From Paludibacteraceae bacterium (GTDB taxonomy: Bacteria > Bacteroidota > Bacteroidia > Bacteroidales > Paludibacteraceae): a stretch of DNA of 64,000 nt. How positions within the stretch are numbered: position 1 is the stretch's first letter; every line of letters begins with the position of its first letter. The DNA lies in NCBI GenBank assembly GCA_016297215.1, contig JAEDGZ010000009.1, forward strand, positions 1 to 64,000, written 5' to 3'. The position numbers were made by a program, and so were the translations under genes. The notes under the pieces are model-generated. The model saw nothing but the letters and a program-made list of their open reading frames with translations, ran no database searches and was not told the DNA's origin. Of this stretch, positions 1 through 7,991 are shown one piece after another.

Positions 1-575
1 GTGATGTCGAAGTAACCGGCAATATCACCCTCACCGCAGAGTTCGCTATCGACCAGCACACCGTAACGGCAAGCGGCACGAACGGTACGGTAACCGGTAC
101 CGGCACATTTGACTACGGGACAACGGCCACACTCACCGCTACCGCTGATGAACACTTCCGCTTCGTACAATGGAGCGACGGTGTAGAGACTGCAGAACGT
201 ACTGTAACAGTAACCGAAGACACAACCTTCACCGCCGAGTTTGAAGCAATCATGTTCACGGTAACCGTTGAGTGGAATGCAGCAATGGGAAGCGTCAGCG
301 GTGCAGGTACCTTCCAAGAAGGGACTGATATCGAACTCATTGCTAATGCGGTACAGGGATTTAGTTTCTTCCAATGGAGCGATGGCAACACCGACAATCC
401 GCGTACAATAACCGTAGAAGAGGACCTCTCGCTGACTGCTATCTTCGTGCAGGAAAAGCCGACAACGCTTGACCAAACGACTTCAGTCGTATCTGTCAAG
501 AAAGTGATGCGCGACGGACACGTCCTTATCATACGCAACGATGATGTATATGATTTGACAGGTCGCAAACAATAG
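1..575 (+). CDS. C-terminal part of secreted InlB-type repeat protein (5' truncated)
   Basis: The frame is open from base 3 to a TAG at 573-575; the start lies left of the window. The visible 190 residues hold at least two tandem units of about 75 residues of the bacterial InlB-B/Listeria-Bacteroides type: beta strand, G-x-V-x-G-x-G-T-F, a turn, F-x-Q-W-S-D-G, then T-V-T-V-x-E-D and T-x-F. The last 25 residues (VKKVMRDGHVLIIRNDDVYD then LTGRK) match the short tail found on many secreted Bacteroidales proteins, and similar tails end the proteins at 680 and 43825. I infer an extracellular or cell-surface repeat protein. The binding target cannot be read from the sequence. Confidence 0.8.
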   Translation, partial: DVEVTGNITLTAEFAIDQHTVTASGTNGTVTGTGTFDYGTTATLTATADEHFRFVQWSDGVETAERTVTVTEDTTFTAEFEAIMFTVTVEWNAAMGSVSGAGTFQEGTDIELIANAVQGFSFFQWSDGNTDNPRTITVEEDLSLTAIFVQEKPTTLDQTTSVVSVKKVMRDGHVLIIRNDDVYDLTGRKQ

Positions 576-590
576 ACTAAACAACATTTA

Positions 591-650
591 CCGGGGACGC
601 CCCGACGTATCGCGGGCGAACCACCGCAAGAGAAACGTCTGCGTCCCCGG
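591..650. repeat. GC-rich inverted repeat
   Basis: Outer arms CCGGGGACGC and GCGTCCCCGG flank a central CGCGGGCGAACCACCGC segment, giving a stable hairpin. It shares the GGGGACGC/GCGTCCCC core with the GC-rich repeat found at 20636, 26080, 27434, 43170, 45540, 55657 and 57570. No clear U-tract follows. Confidence 0.7.
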
Positions 651-679
651 TACAATTATTAACTAAACAACCATTAAAC

Positions 680-1729
680 ATGAAAAGACTTTCTTCACTT
701 ATTGCTACTCTTATAGTAGCATTGGTGGCATTCGCACAGACCCCGAGTGCAACCATCACGATGACAATTGAAAAAGGACAAGTTATCCTAACCCCAACGC
801 CTGCGGATGCACAAGTCTATTGCCTTGGACTCGATGAGGACGTCTACTTCGAAGACGGGACAGAACCAGATGCCATAACGGCATATATGGATGGGGAATT
901 GGAGTGGTCTTTCGAAAGTGCTGATGATGTGGATCTCCTCTGTCCCGTAGGTAACCAAACTATCTGCATTTCCGATTGGATGACAGGAGATAGGCAGAGT
1001 ATGTGGGCAAACAGAAAGTCGATAATTCTTGCAGCAGTCGTTGCATGGGACGATGAGATTGGCGCAGCAGTACGCCTTTCAGATGTCGTTTTTGTGGATA
1101 CCACCTTTGCTTCTGTTCCAACCTGTGGCGCAGATGACGAACCGGTAAAGACTATCGAAGCAGGACAATACTATATCTCTTCTACGCTCGTTGAAGGAAC
1201 GGATGAATACCTGCTCAGCACTACTGCCACCCCCAATGCGAAGAGTCTCCCCGTAACCTTGTTTGTTGATGAGAACACCCTTGCTGAGGCGCACAAGTTC
1301 GATTTCATAGCCGTTGAAGGACAAGAAGCATGCTTTAATATCAAAGACGCTAATGGTAAATTCCTTTATCTGAATACCCCAAGAGGCTATTTCGCTCCTG
1401 TTTTCTGTATTTCTGCGACATTGCCGGAAACAGGTGCTACATGGAGAGTAGAATTGAAAGACGAAGAAAACCATGCTTCCATAACAAATACGGAAAATTC
1501 GGGAGATTTGCATTGTATGAAAGTTGAAGGAACAATCGCCTATTTCTTTGGCACTGAGTCGGAACTTAATTATAACCTGCCGGTCATCACCAAGGTGAAA
1601 GGTACAAGTACAGATTCCCGAGAGACCATCATCAACCGTCAAGTGAGCAAAACCATCGAGAACGGGCAACTGATTCTCAATATCGACGGCGTGCGCTACA
1701 ATATCCTCGGCATGTCCTTGAACAACTAA
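680..1729 (+). CDS. secreted hypothetical protein with short C-terminal tail
   Basis: A 349-residue protein with a clear signal peptide (MKRLSSLIATLIVALVAFAQ) and no further membrane segment. The middle (about 160-310) is beta-rich and reads like a trefoil-type domain: Y-Y-I-S-S, Y-L-L-S-T, K-F-L-Y-L, then W-R-V-E. The end (TIENGQLILNIDGVRYNILG) matches the tail of its upstream neighbour: ENGQ, a hydrophobic strand, G-x-x-Y-N, then G. Only a 104-base gap with a GC hairpin separates the two, so they may share a transcript. I do not recognise the family. A surface or secreted role is inferred from signal peptide and tail only. Confidence 0.75.
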   Translation: MKRLSSLIATLIVALVAFAQTPSATITMTIEKGQVILTPTPADAQVYCLGLDEDVYFEDGTEPDAITAYMDGELEWSFESADDVDLLCPVGNQTICISDWMTGDRQSMWANRKSIILAAVVAWDDEIGAAVRLSDVVFVDTTFASVPTCGADDEPVKTIEAGQYYISSTLVEGTDEYLLSTTATPNAKSLPVTLFVDENTLAEAHKFDFIAVEGQEACFNIKDANGKFLYLNTPRGYFAPVFCISATLPETGATWRVELKDEENHASITNTENSGDLHCMKVEGTIAYFFGTESELNYNLPVITKVKGTSTDSRETIINRQVSKTIENGQLILNIDGVRYNILGMSLNN

Positions 1730-1768
1730 TTATTGTTTCTTTGAACATATAATTTCGTGTTCCTTAGA

Positions 1769-1861
1769 ACATATAATTATCGTGTAATTATTCGTATAAT
1801 TTGCGTTGAAGACTATTTCTTCAATGAAAAAATTAATGAATAATTACACGATAATTATATA
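1769..1861. repeat. AT-rich palindromic intergenic element
   Basis: Left arm ACATATAATTATCGTGTAAT continues to ATTC; the right arm is its near-exact complement (GAATAATTACACGATAATTA). A second partial left arm sits at 1744-1763. Related copies occur at 3215-3300, 7790-7912, 10060-10095 and 47505-47560. It lies between convergent genes, so it could act as a bidirectional hairpin. Confidence 0.7.
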
Positions 1862-1901
1862 TTAAAACGTGTACTCGGCGATTATATGTTAGGATGTACG
1901 T

Positions 1902-3191
1902 TCACTCCACCTTGCCGATGAAGTAGGACTCGTGGTCGGGATAGCGGTCGGGATAGAGTGCCCATTGCAGGTCGCGCAGGATTAACTCAGGATGCACCAC
2001 ACCCGTCTCCCAAAAGTCATTGCCGCCCGTGCTGTTCGTGCGGCGGTAGAAATGATAAACGCGCCCCGTCTTGTATGCCTTGAACCACGTGTGGTGTTCG
2101 TCTATGGCGCGCAGTTCGTCCATCGTGCGGGCGTTCGCACCCACCCACACATCCGCCTCCGAGAACGCGCGCAGCGCCTGCTCCATCGTCAGCGGGATAG
2201 ACCCGTTGGTGCACTCATCGACAAAGGCATACGCTGCCCCCGCATCGCGAAACAGACAACCCATATACGTCGTCCCGCTCGGCACATACCACGTACCACG
2301 ATACGACGCCCCCGACATGATGGAAGCCCTTTTGGACACAGGATGAAGGACACAGGATGAAGGACTTATTACCTTCGTCTCCGAGTTTCCAGAGTCGGAA
2401 CTATTTGGTCTTTCATCCTTTATCCTTAATCCTTTATCTACTTCTTGGTACTCTCTCCTCACCTCTCCGAGGATGCTGTCTGCCAAGGCTGTCTTGCCGA
2501 AGAATGCTGCCACAAAGCGTAGCCACTCGGCGCGGGCAAGGGGGTGCTGCTCCTGCCATTCGGCGAGGTACACCACAGGAATACCCGCCTCAGCCACACG
2601 CTCTATCTGCTGACTGTTCTGCCCGTAACTGCTGGCGAACAGCACATCGGGCTTCGCAAGCAGCAGCGGCTCCATCGCGATGTTGATATCCTCGCCGATG
2701 TTCGCCACCTCATGCGACGGCTTGTTGTACACCCATTCGGGGTTGCTCATCGCCACCACGCTATCCAGCACCCCCAGCGCATACAAGAAACCGATATGTG
2801 TCGCCGACGTGGTCGCCACCCGCCGCAACGGAATGGGGATTGTGGATGAAGGATAAAGGACACAGGATGAAAGACTTATTACCTTCGTCTCTAAAGTATC
2901 AAGGAGGTGAGGTCTCCAGACCGCACCCTCAGAGTCGTTGCTTTTTAGTCTTTCGTCCTTTATCGTTAATCTTTCATCTACTAAGTAGTATCGTGCCAGC
3001 AGTTTGCCTTCGTTCTGCGGGTCAAGTACATCCGCCCGCACCATGCCGAGGGTATCTGTCAGGCGGAAATACTGCGCCGCCTCCGACACCTCTATCGGCA
3101 CCACCTGCTGTTTCCCGCACCCCGCGAGCAACAGCAAGCACCCCATCACAAAGAAGATGCTTTTTCTTTTCAATGCCATACTGAGTTTCAT
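1902..3191 (-). CDS. ABC transporter substrate-binding lipoprotein (FecB/BtuF type) with two repeat insertions
   Basis: The protein is 429 residues with a lipoprotein signal ending LLLLAGC (Cys25); an alternative start at 3179 keeps the signal. Blocks typical of the Peripla_BP_2 (TroA-like) family are visible: RRVATTSATHIGFLYALGV, NIGEDINIAMEPLLLAKPDV, VVYLAEWQEQHPLARAEWLR, and a C-terminal HTWFKAYKTGRVYHF plus PELILRDLQW. It should bind ferric siderophore, haem or cobalamin in the periplasm; the ligand is not resolvable and no permease or ATPase is adjacent. Two stretches do not fit the family: residues about 69-116 and 249-287. Each is an in-frame dispersed repeat translating to IKDER..S.DS..ETKVIS.SSCVL. 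Without them the length approaches the usual 340-380. Confidence 0.85.
   Translation of the reverse strand: MKLSMALKRKSIFFVMGCLLLLAGCGKQQVVPIEVSEAAQYFRLTDTLGMVRADVLDPQNEGKLLARYYLVDERLTIKDERLKSNDSEGAVWRPHLLDTLETKVISLSSCVLYPSSTIPIPLRRVATTSATHIGFLYALGVLDSVVAMSNPEWVYNKPSHEVANIGEDINIAMEPLLLAKPDVLFASSYGQNSQQIERVAEAGIPVVYLAEWQEQHPLARAEWLRFVAAFFGKTALADSILGEVRREYQEVDKGLRIKDERPNSSDSGNSETKVISPSSCVLHPVSKRASIMSGASYRGTWYVPSGTTYMGCLFRDAGAAYAFVDECTNGSIPLTMEQALRAFSEADVWVGANARTMDELRAIDEHHTWFKAYKTGRVYHFYRRTNSTGGNDFWETGVVHPELILRDLQWALYPDRYPDHESYFIGKVE
2333..2455. repeat. composite heptamer element inside the binding-protein gene (copy 1)
   Basis: The left arm is a CACAGGATGAAGGA tandem. The core is GACTTATTACCTTCGTCTC, a spacer, then GAGTCGGAACTATTTGGTC. 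The right arm is TTTCATCC/TTTATCC/TTAATCC heptamers. It is in frame within the coding sequence. The same core and arms occur intergenically at 24277 and, partly, at 20555, 55607 and 57446. Confidence 0.85.
2846..2987. repeat. composite heptamer element inside the binding-protein gene (copy 2)
   Basis: Same arms and core as the copy at 2333 (GACTTATTACCTTCGTCTC, later GAGTCG, then TAGTCTTTCGTCC). Here the centre also carries the palindrome GGTCTCCAGACCGCACC, which elsewhere stands alone (7716, 31275, 33302). It looks like one repeat nested in another. It is read in the same coding frame as copy 1. Confidence 0.85.
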
Positions 3192-3214
3192 AACATCTAA
3201 TCATCGTATTTCTT

Positions 3215-3300
3215 TTAACATATAATTATCATATAATTATTCGTATAATTTCGCAAAGAAAAATTAATGAATAATTACATGATAATTACACGTTAAAATG
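3215..3300. repeat. AT-rich palindromic intergenic element
   Basis: The left arm AACATATAATTATCATATAA is answered by AATGAATAATTACATGATAA followed by TTACACGTTAAAATGT. It is a homologue of the element at 1769, between the binding-protein gene and engB. Confidence 0.7.
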
Positions 3301-3309
3301 TACCACACG

Positions 3310-3906
3310 TTAATTGCGCGCAACACTCTCGTTGATGCTCTCGATGTAGCGTAGCAGTTCATCGCCGCCCATGCCGGTCTCGGCGGAGGTAACGAAGACA
3401 GGCGGCAACTCCACCCACGTCTCCAGCATCTTCTGCTTGTATGCCTCCACGTTCTCACGCAGCCGCACCTTACCCAACTTGTCGCCCTTGGTGAAGACAA
3501 TAGCAAACGGCACCTCGTTCTCGCCCAACCACTCCATGAACTCCAAGTCAATCTGCTGCGGCTCGTGGCGGCAGTCCACCAGCACGAACAGGCTGCATAA
3601 CTCCTGCCGCAACAGGCAGTAGCGCTCTATCATCAGTCTCAGTTTCTCGCGCTGTTTCTGCCCTGCCTGCGCATAGCCGTAGCCCGGCAGGTCCACCAGA
3701 TGCCACTTGTCGTCTATCAGGAAATGGTTGATAAGCAGGGTCTTACCCGGCTTCTGACTGGTCTTTGCTAACTTCGGGTTGCGAGTGAGCATATTGATGA
3801 GGCTCGACTTCCCCACATTCGACCGCCCGATAAAGGCGTACTCCGGCAGCGTGCTGCGAGGGCAACTCGCCACATCCGGACTGGATATTACAAATGATGC
3901 TTTCAT
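3310..3906 (-). CDS. engB: ribosome biogenesis GTP-binding protein EngB/YsxC/YihA
   Basis: A 198-residue GTPase of the usual family length, needed for assembly of the 50S subunit. All G motifs are visible: G1 GRSNVGKSS (27-35), a G2 region KTSQKPGKT, G3 DLPGYG (72-77), G4 TKGD (about 139-142) and G5 VTSAETG (near 175). The DLPGYGYA segment and the R-x-N-x-G-K-S variant of G1 are specific to the EngB group. The start at 3906 gives the standard N-terminus. It lies downstream of cstA on the same strand with a 240-base gap. Confidence 0.97.
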   Translation of the reverse strand: MKASFVISSPDVASCPRSTLPEYAFIGRSNVGKSSLINMLTRNPKLAKTSQKPGKTLLINHFLIDDKWHLVDLPGYGYAQAGQKQREKLRLMIERYCLLRQELCSLFVLVDCRHEPQQIDLEFMEWLGENEVPFAIVFTKGDKLGKVRLRENVEAYKQKMLETWVELPPVFVTSAETGMGGDELLRYIESINESVARN

Positions 3907-3936
3907 GTGTGTTTGAGTAGTTCGTAACTTGTACTT

Positions 3937-4122
3937 TTAAGCAAAAAGCGAGTTTAGAGACTTGCTATCTGCAAAAGAAGAGAATAGATTTTGACCGTTC
4001 TCCGCGAAAATCCTATAATTCTCGCGAGCGTCTGCGAGCAGGATTATAAAAACACCTTGCTGCGGGCTACGCCCTTGCAGAGATTGAGAAGGATTTGTTC
4101 GGAGGTAGACAAGACTTGCCAT
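3937..4122 (-). other. short open frame, probably not a gene
   Basis: A 61-codon frame sits between cstA and engB. It has no recognisable family, low complexity, and overlaps a small hairpin (TTGCTGCGGGCTACGCCCTTGCAG). The duplicated TGCTTTTGCTCGTTT at 4133 and 4159 suggests this spacer arose by local repeat slippage at the cstA 3' end. I regard it as non-coding. Confidence 0.3.
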
Positions 4123-4149
4123 TTTTTCTAATCTGCTTTTGCTCGTTTT

Positions 4150-5679
4150 CTACAAATTTGCTTTTGCTCGTTTGCGTGCCCACAGGATGAAGCCGATGAG
4201 GCAGGAGAGGGTGGTGAGGGCTGCTGCGGCGTAGCCTATCCACCAATAGGCAGGGACAAGGTGGAAGCCTTCGGGCGCAATGAAGATGTAACTCACCGAG
4301 ACCATCGTCATAAAGAGCGCAGGGAGCAGGGCGATAAGAAAGCCATAGGAGCCACCTCGTCTTTGCCTGCTAAGGGATGAGGAGCCTGAAGGAACTTGTT
4401 TATACAGGAACACGGCGCCTGCCCAGAGGGTGAAAGCGGCGAGGGTCTGGTTTGTCCAAGAGAAGTAGCGCCACACGATGTTGAAGTCCACGAACACCAT
4501 CCCGAAGACGCAGGCGAAGAGCGGCAGGGCTATCATCAGTCGTTTGGCGATGGGGCGTTGGTCGAGGTGCAAGAAATCTGCCACGATGAGTCGCGCGGAG
4601 CGCAGTGCCGTATCTCCCGAGGTGATGGGAGCGAAGATAACGCCCAGCACTGCTAAGATACCACCCACCGTGCCGAGCCACGAGCGCGACACCTTATCCA
4701 CCACCAAGGCAGCGATGTTCTCCCCCTTGTGCTGCGCGGCAAACGCCTGCAAGCCGTCTATCCCATACAAGCCCTGCTCGGGGTCGGCGAAAAATGTGCC
4801 GGCGGCGGCTGCCCAGATGAGTGCCAACGCGCCTTCGGCAACCATCGCACCGTAGAATATCCAGCGTCCTTGCCGCTCGTTGGTTACACAACGCGCCATC
4901 AGCGGTGACTGGGTGCCGTGGAAGCCCGAAATGGCGCCGCAGGCAATGCTGACGAACATCATCGGGAAGAGGGGCAAACCGTTGGTCTGACGGTTATAGA
5001 GCCCGTCGGTCAGTTCGGGTATCTCGCTGCTGTGTCCGCCCAGCATCACGACCATGATACCCAGCCCCATAAAGAGCAGGATGCCGCCGAAAACGGGATA
5101 GAAGCGCCCGATAATCTTATCCACGGGCACCACGGTTGCCAGCGTGTAGTAGGCAAAGATAATCAGCACCCACACGATAGGGATGCTCATCTCGCGAAAC
5201 GGCATGCTGTGCAGCGGCGCGAGCCCTTGCAGCAGGGTGGCAGGACCGGAGAGGAAGGTGGTGGTGAGCAGGATAAGCAACACCAGCGAGAGTACACGGA
5301 TAAAGACCTGTATGCCTTTGCCCAGTTCGCCGCCCACTATCTCCGGCAGCGAGGCGCCGCCCTTGCGGATGGACATCATGCCGCTCAGGTAGTCGTGTAC
5401 GCCGCCGGCGAAGATAGTACCGAACACAATCCATAGGAACGCCGCCGGACCGAAGAAGATGCCCATGATAGCCCCGAAGATAGGTCCGAGCCCCGCGATG
5501 TTGAGAAACTGCACGAGGAAGATACGCCACGACGCCATCGGCACATAGTCCACGCCGTCTTGCTTGGTGATGGCAGGCGTCTGCGCGGTCTTGTCAATAC
5601 CGAACACGCGCTCCACCAGCGTGCCATAGAGCAGGTAGCCCAGCACGAGAACGACTAAAGAGATAAGAAAAGTCCACAT
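4150..5679 (-). CDS. cstA: carbon starvation protein CstA-family transporter
   Basis: A 509-residue polytopic inner-membrane protein with about 13-15 hydrophobic segments. Family features include RIFLVQFLNIAGLGPIFGAI near residue 52, VFGTIFAGGVHDYLSGMMSI, and SGFHGTQSPLMARCVTNE in the middle. CstA proteins are proton-linked peptide or pyruvate uptake systems. Residues about 428-444 (VPSGSSSLSRQRRGGSYGF region) break an otherwise smooth loop between the last helices. They match the translated GC-rich repeat in korA (SPSLCREGRGGS), so they look like an in-frame repeat insertion. Upstream are inverted heptamer arrays instead of an obvious promoter. Confidence 0.92.
   Translation of the reverse strand: MWTFLISLVVLVLGYLLYGTLVERVFGIDKTAQTPAITKQDGVDYVPMASWRIFLVQFLNIAGLGPIFGAIMGIFFGPAAFLWIVFGTIFAGGVHDYLSGMMSIRKGGASLPEIVGGELGKGIQVFIRVLSLVLLILLTTTFLSGPATLLQGLAPLHSMPFREMSIPIVWVLIIFAYYTLATVVPVDKIIGRFYPVFGGILLFMGLGIMVVMLGGHSSEIPELTDGLYNRQTNGLPLFPMMFVSIACGAISGFHGTQSPLMARCVTNERQGRWIFYGAMVAEGALALIWAAAAGTFFADPEQGLYGIDGLQAFAAQHKGENIAALVVDKVSRSWLGTVGGILAVLGVIFAPITSGDTALRSARLIVADFLHLDQRPIAKRLMIALPLFACVFGMVFVDFNIVWRYFSWTNQTLAAFTLWAGAVFLYKQVPSGSSSLSRQRRGGSYGFLIALLPALFMTMVSVSYIFIAPEGFHLVPAYWWIGYAAAALTTLSCLIGFILWARKRAKANL
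4345..4398. repeat. short GC-rich repeat insertion inside cstA
   Basis: The segment GGAGCCACCTCGTC...GGGATGAGGAGCC reads on the minus strand as SGSSSLSRQRRGGS. It parallels the repeat peptide in korA and lies in a loop region. It is shorter and more diverged than the korA copy, so assignment is tentative. Confidence 0.5.
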
Positions 5680-5685
5680 GGGTTA

Positions 5686-5771
5686 GTGATAATTAACAAT
5701 TAACAATTAACAATTAACATGCCACTGCTCTGTATCTCAATGCATGTTAATTGTTAATTGTTAATTAGTGA
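5686..5771. repeat. inverted AATTAAC heptamer arrays
   Basis: Four AATTAAC units (5691-5719) face three GTTAATT units (5743-5766) across a 23-base loop, giving a long AT-rich hairpin. The right end supplies the stop codon of the aminopeptidase gene and merges with an 11-mer TTAGTGATTAG unit. Confidence 0.8.
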
Positions 5772-7554
5772 TTAGTGCTTTGCATTTCTTGGCGAGGAAG
5801 GCGGCGTCTTCTGCGGAGAGCAGCGGGGCTATCTCGGAAAGGACGCGAGCGTGGTAGGCGTTGAGCCATGCTATCTCGTCGGCAGTCATGAGCGAGAAAT
5901 CAATCAACTGCGTGTCGTAGAAACAGAGCGTCAGCGGCTCGAAGGTGAGGAATTGGTCGTTGGTGGTGGCAACCTCGGTGGCGGGAGCGGGCACCACAGT
6001 GATGAGGTTCTCCGTGCGTATGCCCCACTCGCCCGTGCGGTAGATTCCCGGCTCATCGGAGATGACATGCCCTACCTCCAGCGCGGTGGGGTTGTTATCC
6101 GTGCGCACGTTCTGCGGTCCCTCATGGCAGCCGAGGAAATGCCCCACGCCGTGCCCTGTGCCGTGTCCGTAGGTGATGCCTGCCGCCCACATAAACTGCT
6201 TGGCGAGGGCGTCCAACTGGTTGCCGCGAGTGCCGCGCGGGAAACGCACCTGCTGCAAAGCGATATGCCCTTTGAGCACATAGGTGTAGTCGCGTTTGGC
6301 TTGCGCGGGGATGTCGCCGCCGAGCCATACGGTGCGCGTGATGTCGGTGGTGCCGTCGAGGTATTGTCCACCGGAGTCGAGCAGGAGCATGCCTTCGGGA
6401 TAGACTGTGGCGCAGGTGGCAGGCTCGGCGGAGTAGTGGACGATAGCGCCGTTGCCCTTGTAGCCGGCGATGGTGCCGAACGACTCGTCGGTGAAATGCT
6501 TGCCCATGGTGCGAAACTCGTGCAACTTATCCGCGAGGGTGCATTCCGTCTGCGTCTGCCCGTCGACGAACGCCTCCTCTTCCAGCCAGCGGAAGAAGCG
6601 CGTGAGCGCCACGGCGTCCTCTCGCATGGCGATACGCTCGCCCTTCAACTCCACGGCGTTCTTCCTTGCTTTCATCACCAAGATAGGCGACTGCGCGTTC
6701 ACCTTGCGGCAGGCGGCAGGGATTGCCTCGAAGAGCGCCTCGTTCACGCGCGCACCGTCGTAGAGCACCGTACCCTGCAACTGTCGGATATAGTCAAAGA
6801 CCTCGTCGTAGCCCCTCGTGGCTACCAGCGTGCCCCATTGGCTGTGTGCGGCAGCCGGCACTTTCTCCGGTGCCACGAAGAGCGTACAGCGGTCTTGCTC
6901 CAAGACTACATAACTGATTACCAGCGGGTTGTACTCTACGTCTTTACCGCGGATGTTCAGCAGCCACGCTATCTCATCCAGCGCGGAGATGACCATCGCA
7001 TTGGCCCCTTTCTGCCGCATGGCTTCGCGCACGCGACCTAACTTGCTCGCCACGTCTTCGCCCGCATAGGCGACCTCATACTCATAGAACGGCGCCTGCG
7101 GGATAGCAGGGCGATCGTCTGTCCACAGCGGCTTTATCAGGTCAACGGAGTGCACGCCGATACCTGCCTCGCCCAACTGCTCTTTGAGGGCACGAAAGGC
7201 ATTTACGCTGTACATCTCGGGGTTGAGACCGACGAGCGAACCACCCTCCCTTATCAGCCACTCGGCGATGGTCGGGCAGTCAATATCCGACTCACGCATC
7301 AGTCCTATGGTGCTGTCTTTCAATTCAATATCGGCTTGCAGGTAGTAGCGGCTGTCTGTCCAGAGCAGCGCCTTGTCCATCGTTACCACCACGGTGCCCG
7401 TCTCTCCTTTGAAGCCCGACAGCCACGACATCTCCATCCAGTGTGCCGCCATATACTCCGATGCGTGCGGGTCAGCCCCGGGCACGACATACGCACTCAG
7501 CCCCTGCTCGCGCATCAAACCGCGCAACGCAGCCAATTTTTCAGTTACTTTCAT
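5761..7554 (-). CDS. pepP: Xaa-Pro aminopeptidase (aminopeptidase P, M24B)
   Basis: A cytosolic metallopeptidase that removes N-terminal residues preceding proline; 597 residues from the chosen start. Creatinase N-terminal domains occupy about 1-300 and the pita-bread M24 domain follows. Metal ligands are visible in LLDSGGQYLDGTTDITRTV (two Asp), TGHGVGHFLGCHEGPQ (His), ISDEPGIY (Glu) and IRTENLI (Glu). I chose ATG at 7554 (MKVTEKLAALRG) over the upstream ATG at 7602, because a good promoter (TAACTTTG at 7600-7607) overlaps the longer version and would put its start outside the mRNA. The last codons (ALITN-stop) are made from the adjoining tandem repeat. Confidence 0.95.
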   Translation of the reverse strand: MKVTEKLAALRGLMREQGLSAYVVPGADPHASEYMAAHWMEMSWLSGFKGETGTVVVTMDKALLWTDSRYYLQADIELKDSTIGLMRESDIDCPTIAEWLIREGGSLVGLNPEMYSVNAFRALKEQLGEAGIGVHSVDLIKPLWTDDRPAIPQAPFYEYEVAYAGEDVASKLGRVREAMRQKGANAMVISALDEIAWLLNIRGKDVEYNPLVISYVVLEQDRCTLFVAPEKVPAAAHSQWGTLVATRGYDEVFDYIRQLQGTVLYDGARVNEALFEAIPAACRKVNAQSPILVMKARKNAVELKGERIAMREDAVALTRFFRWLEEEAFVDGQTQTECTLADKLHEFRTMGKHFTDESFGTIAGYKGNGAIVHYSAEPATCATVYPEGMLLLDSGGQYLDGTTDITRTVWLGGDIPAQAKRDYTYVLKGHIALQQVRFPRGTRGNQLDALAKQFMWAAGITYGHGTGHGVGHFLGCHEGPQNVRTDNNPTALEVGHVISDEPGIYRTGEWGIRTENLITVVPAPATEVATTNDQFLTFEPLTLCFYDTQLIDFSLMTADEIAWLNAYHARVLSEIAPLLSAEDAAFLAKKCKALITN

Positions 7555-7599
7555 AATAATAAGGATGTTTTGTTGTTTCGTTTCGTTCACGATAGCGCG

Positions 7600-7631
7600 C
7601 AAAGTTACACTTTTTTTCGGATATGTGCAAG
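7600..7631 (-). promoter_or_regulatory. Bacteroidota promoter for pepP
   Basis: Minus-strand TAACTTTG (7600-7607) is preceded about 20 bases upstream by CTTGC. Transcription would begin near 7594, inside the longer open frame, which supports the 7554 start. Confidence 0.75.
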
Positions 7632-7715
7632 TTTTTCTGCAAAAAAGTACTTTTGCTTCTCGGGTAAATAACGTGAACTCGAAATAAGATTCTAATAAAC
7701 GAAAGCAAGCACAAT

Positions 7716-7740
7716 GGTGCGGTCTGGAGACCGCACCTCC
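7716..7740. repeat. GCGGTCTGGAGACCGC palindrome
   Basis: A near-perfect palindrome, GGTGCGGTCTGGAGACCGCACC-like, followed by TCC. Further copies lie at 2905, 24334, 31275 and 33302. Confidence 0.85.
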
Positions 7741-7748
7741 ATTTTTAT

Positions 7749-7853
7749 TTCACCAAAAATTTCCAAAGATTGTTCAAATATGTTTTTCTTTAACATATAA
7801 TTATCGTGTAATTAACCATTAATTCGTTACCAAAAACCAAATTAGTCTTTGAT
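7749..7853 (+). repeat. left copy of ~105-base direct repeat flanking pulA
   Basis: CAAAAATTTCCAAAGATT... through AACATATAATTAT... to CCATTAATTCGTTACCAAAA and TTAGTCTTTGA aligns along its whole length with 10018-10120. Confidence 0.75.
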
Positions 7854-7935
7854 TGATGAAATAGTTTTCTTATATCGAACTCACGTTAATTATCGTGTAA
7901 TTCTTCAATAATTTATTGGCAAATAGCAAAATAAA

Positions 7936-7964
7936 GGCTGTCTAACAACTCAAGTTAGGCAGCC
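7936..7964 (-). terminator. pulA intrinsic terminator
   Basis: Stem GGCTGTCTAAC / GTTAGGCAGCC with a 7-base loop. On the minus strand it is followed by TTTATTTTG. It is nearly identical to the hairpin after fba at 47457. Confidence 0.8.
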
Positions 7965-7991
7965 TCTGTTTGTCTTGCGGTATCTGATCAT

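Larger units (their letters stand above)
7603..7991. other. 389-base intergenic region, pepP/pulA
   Basis: It holds the pepP promoter, a GC palindrome at 7716-7740, one copy of a direct repeat that recurs at 10018, an AT-rich ACGTTAATTATCGTG segment at 7893 and the pulA terminator. No credible coding frame was seen. Confidence 0.75.

Noticed and set aside
5851..7041. 396-codon plus-strand open frame over pepP
   Set aside because: Antisense of a well-supported M24 peptidase; its composition is that of a complement.
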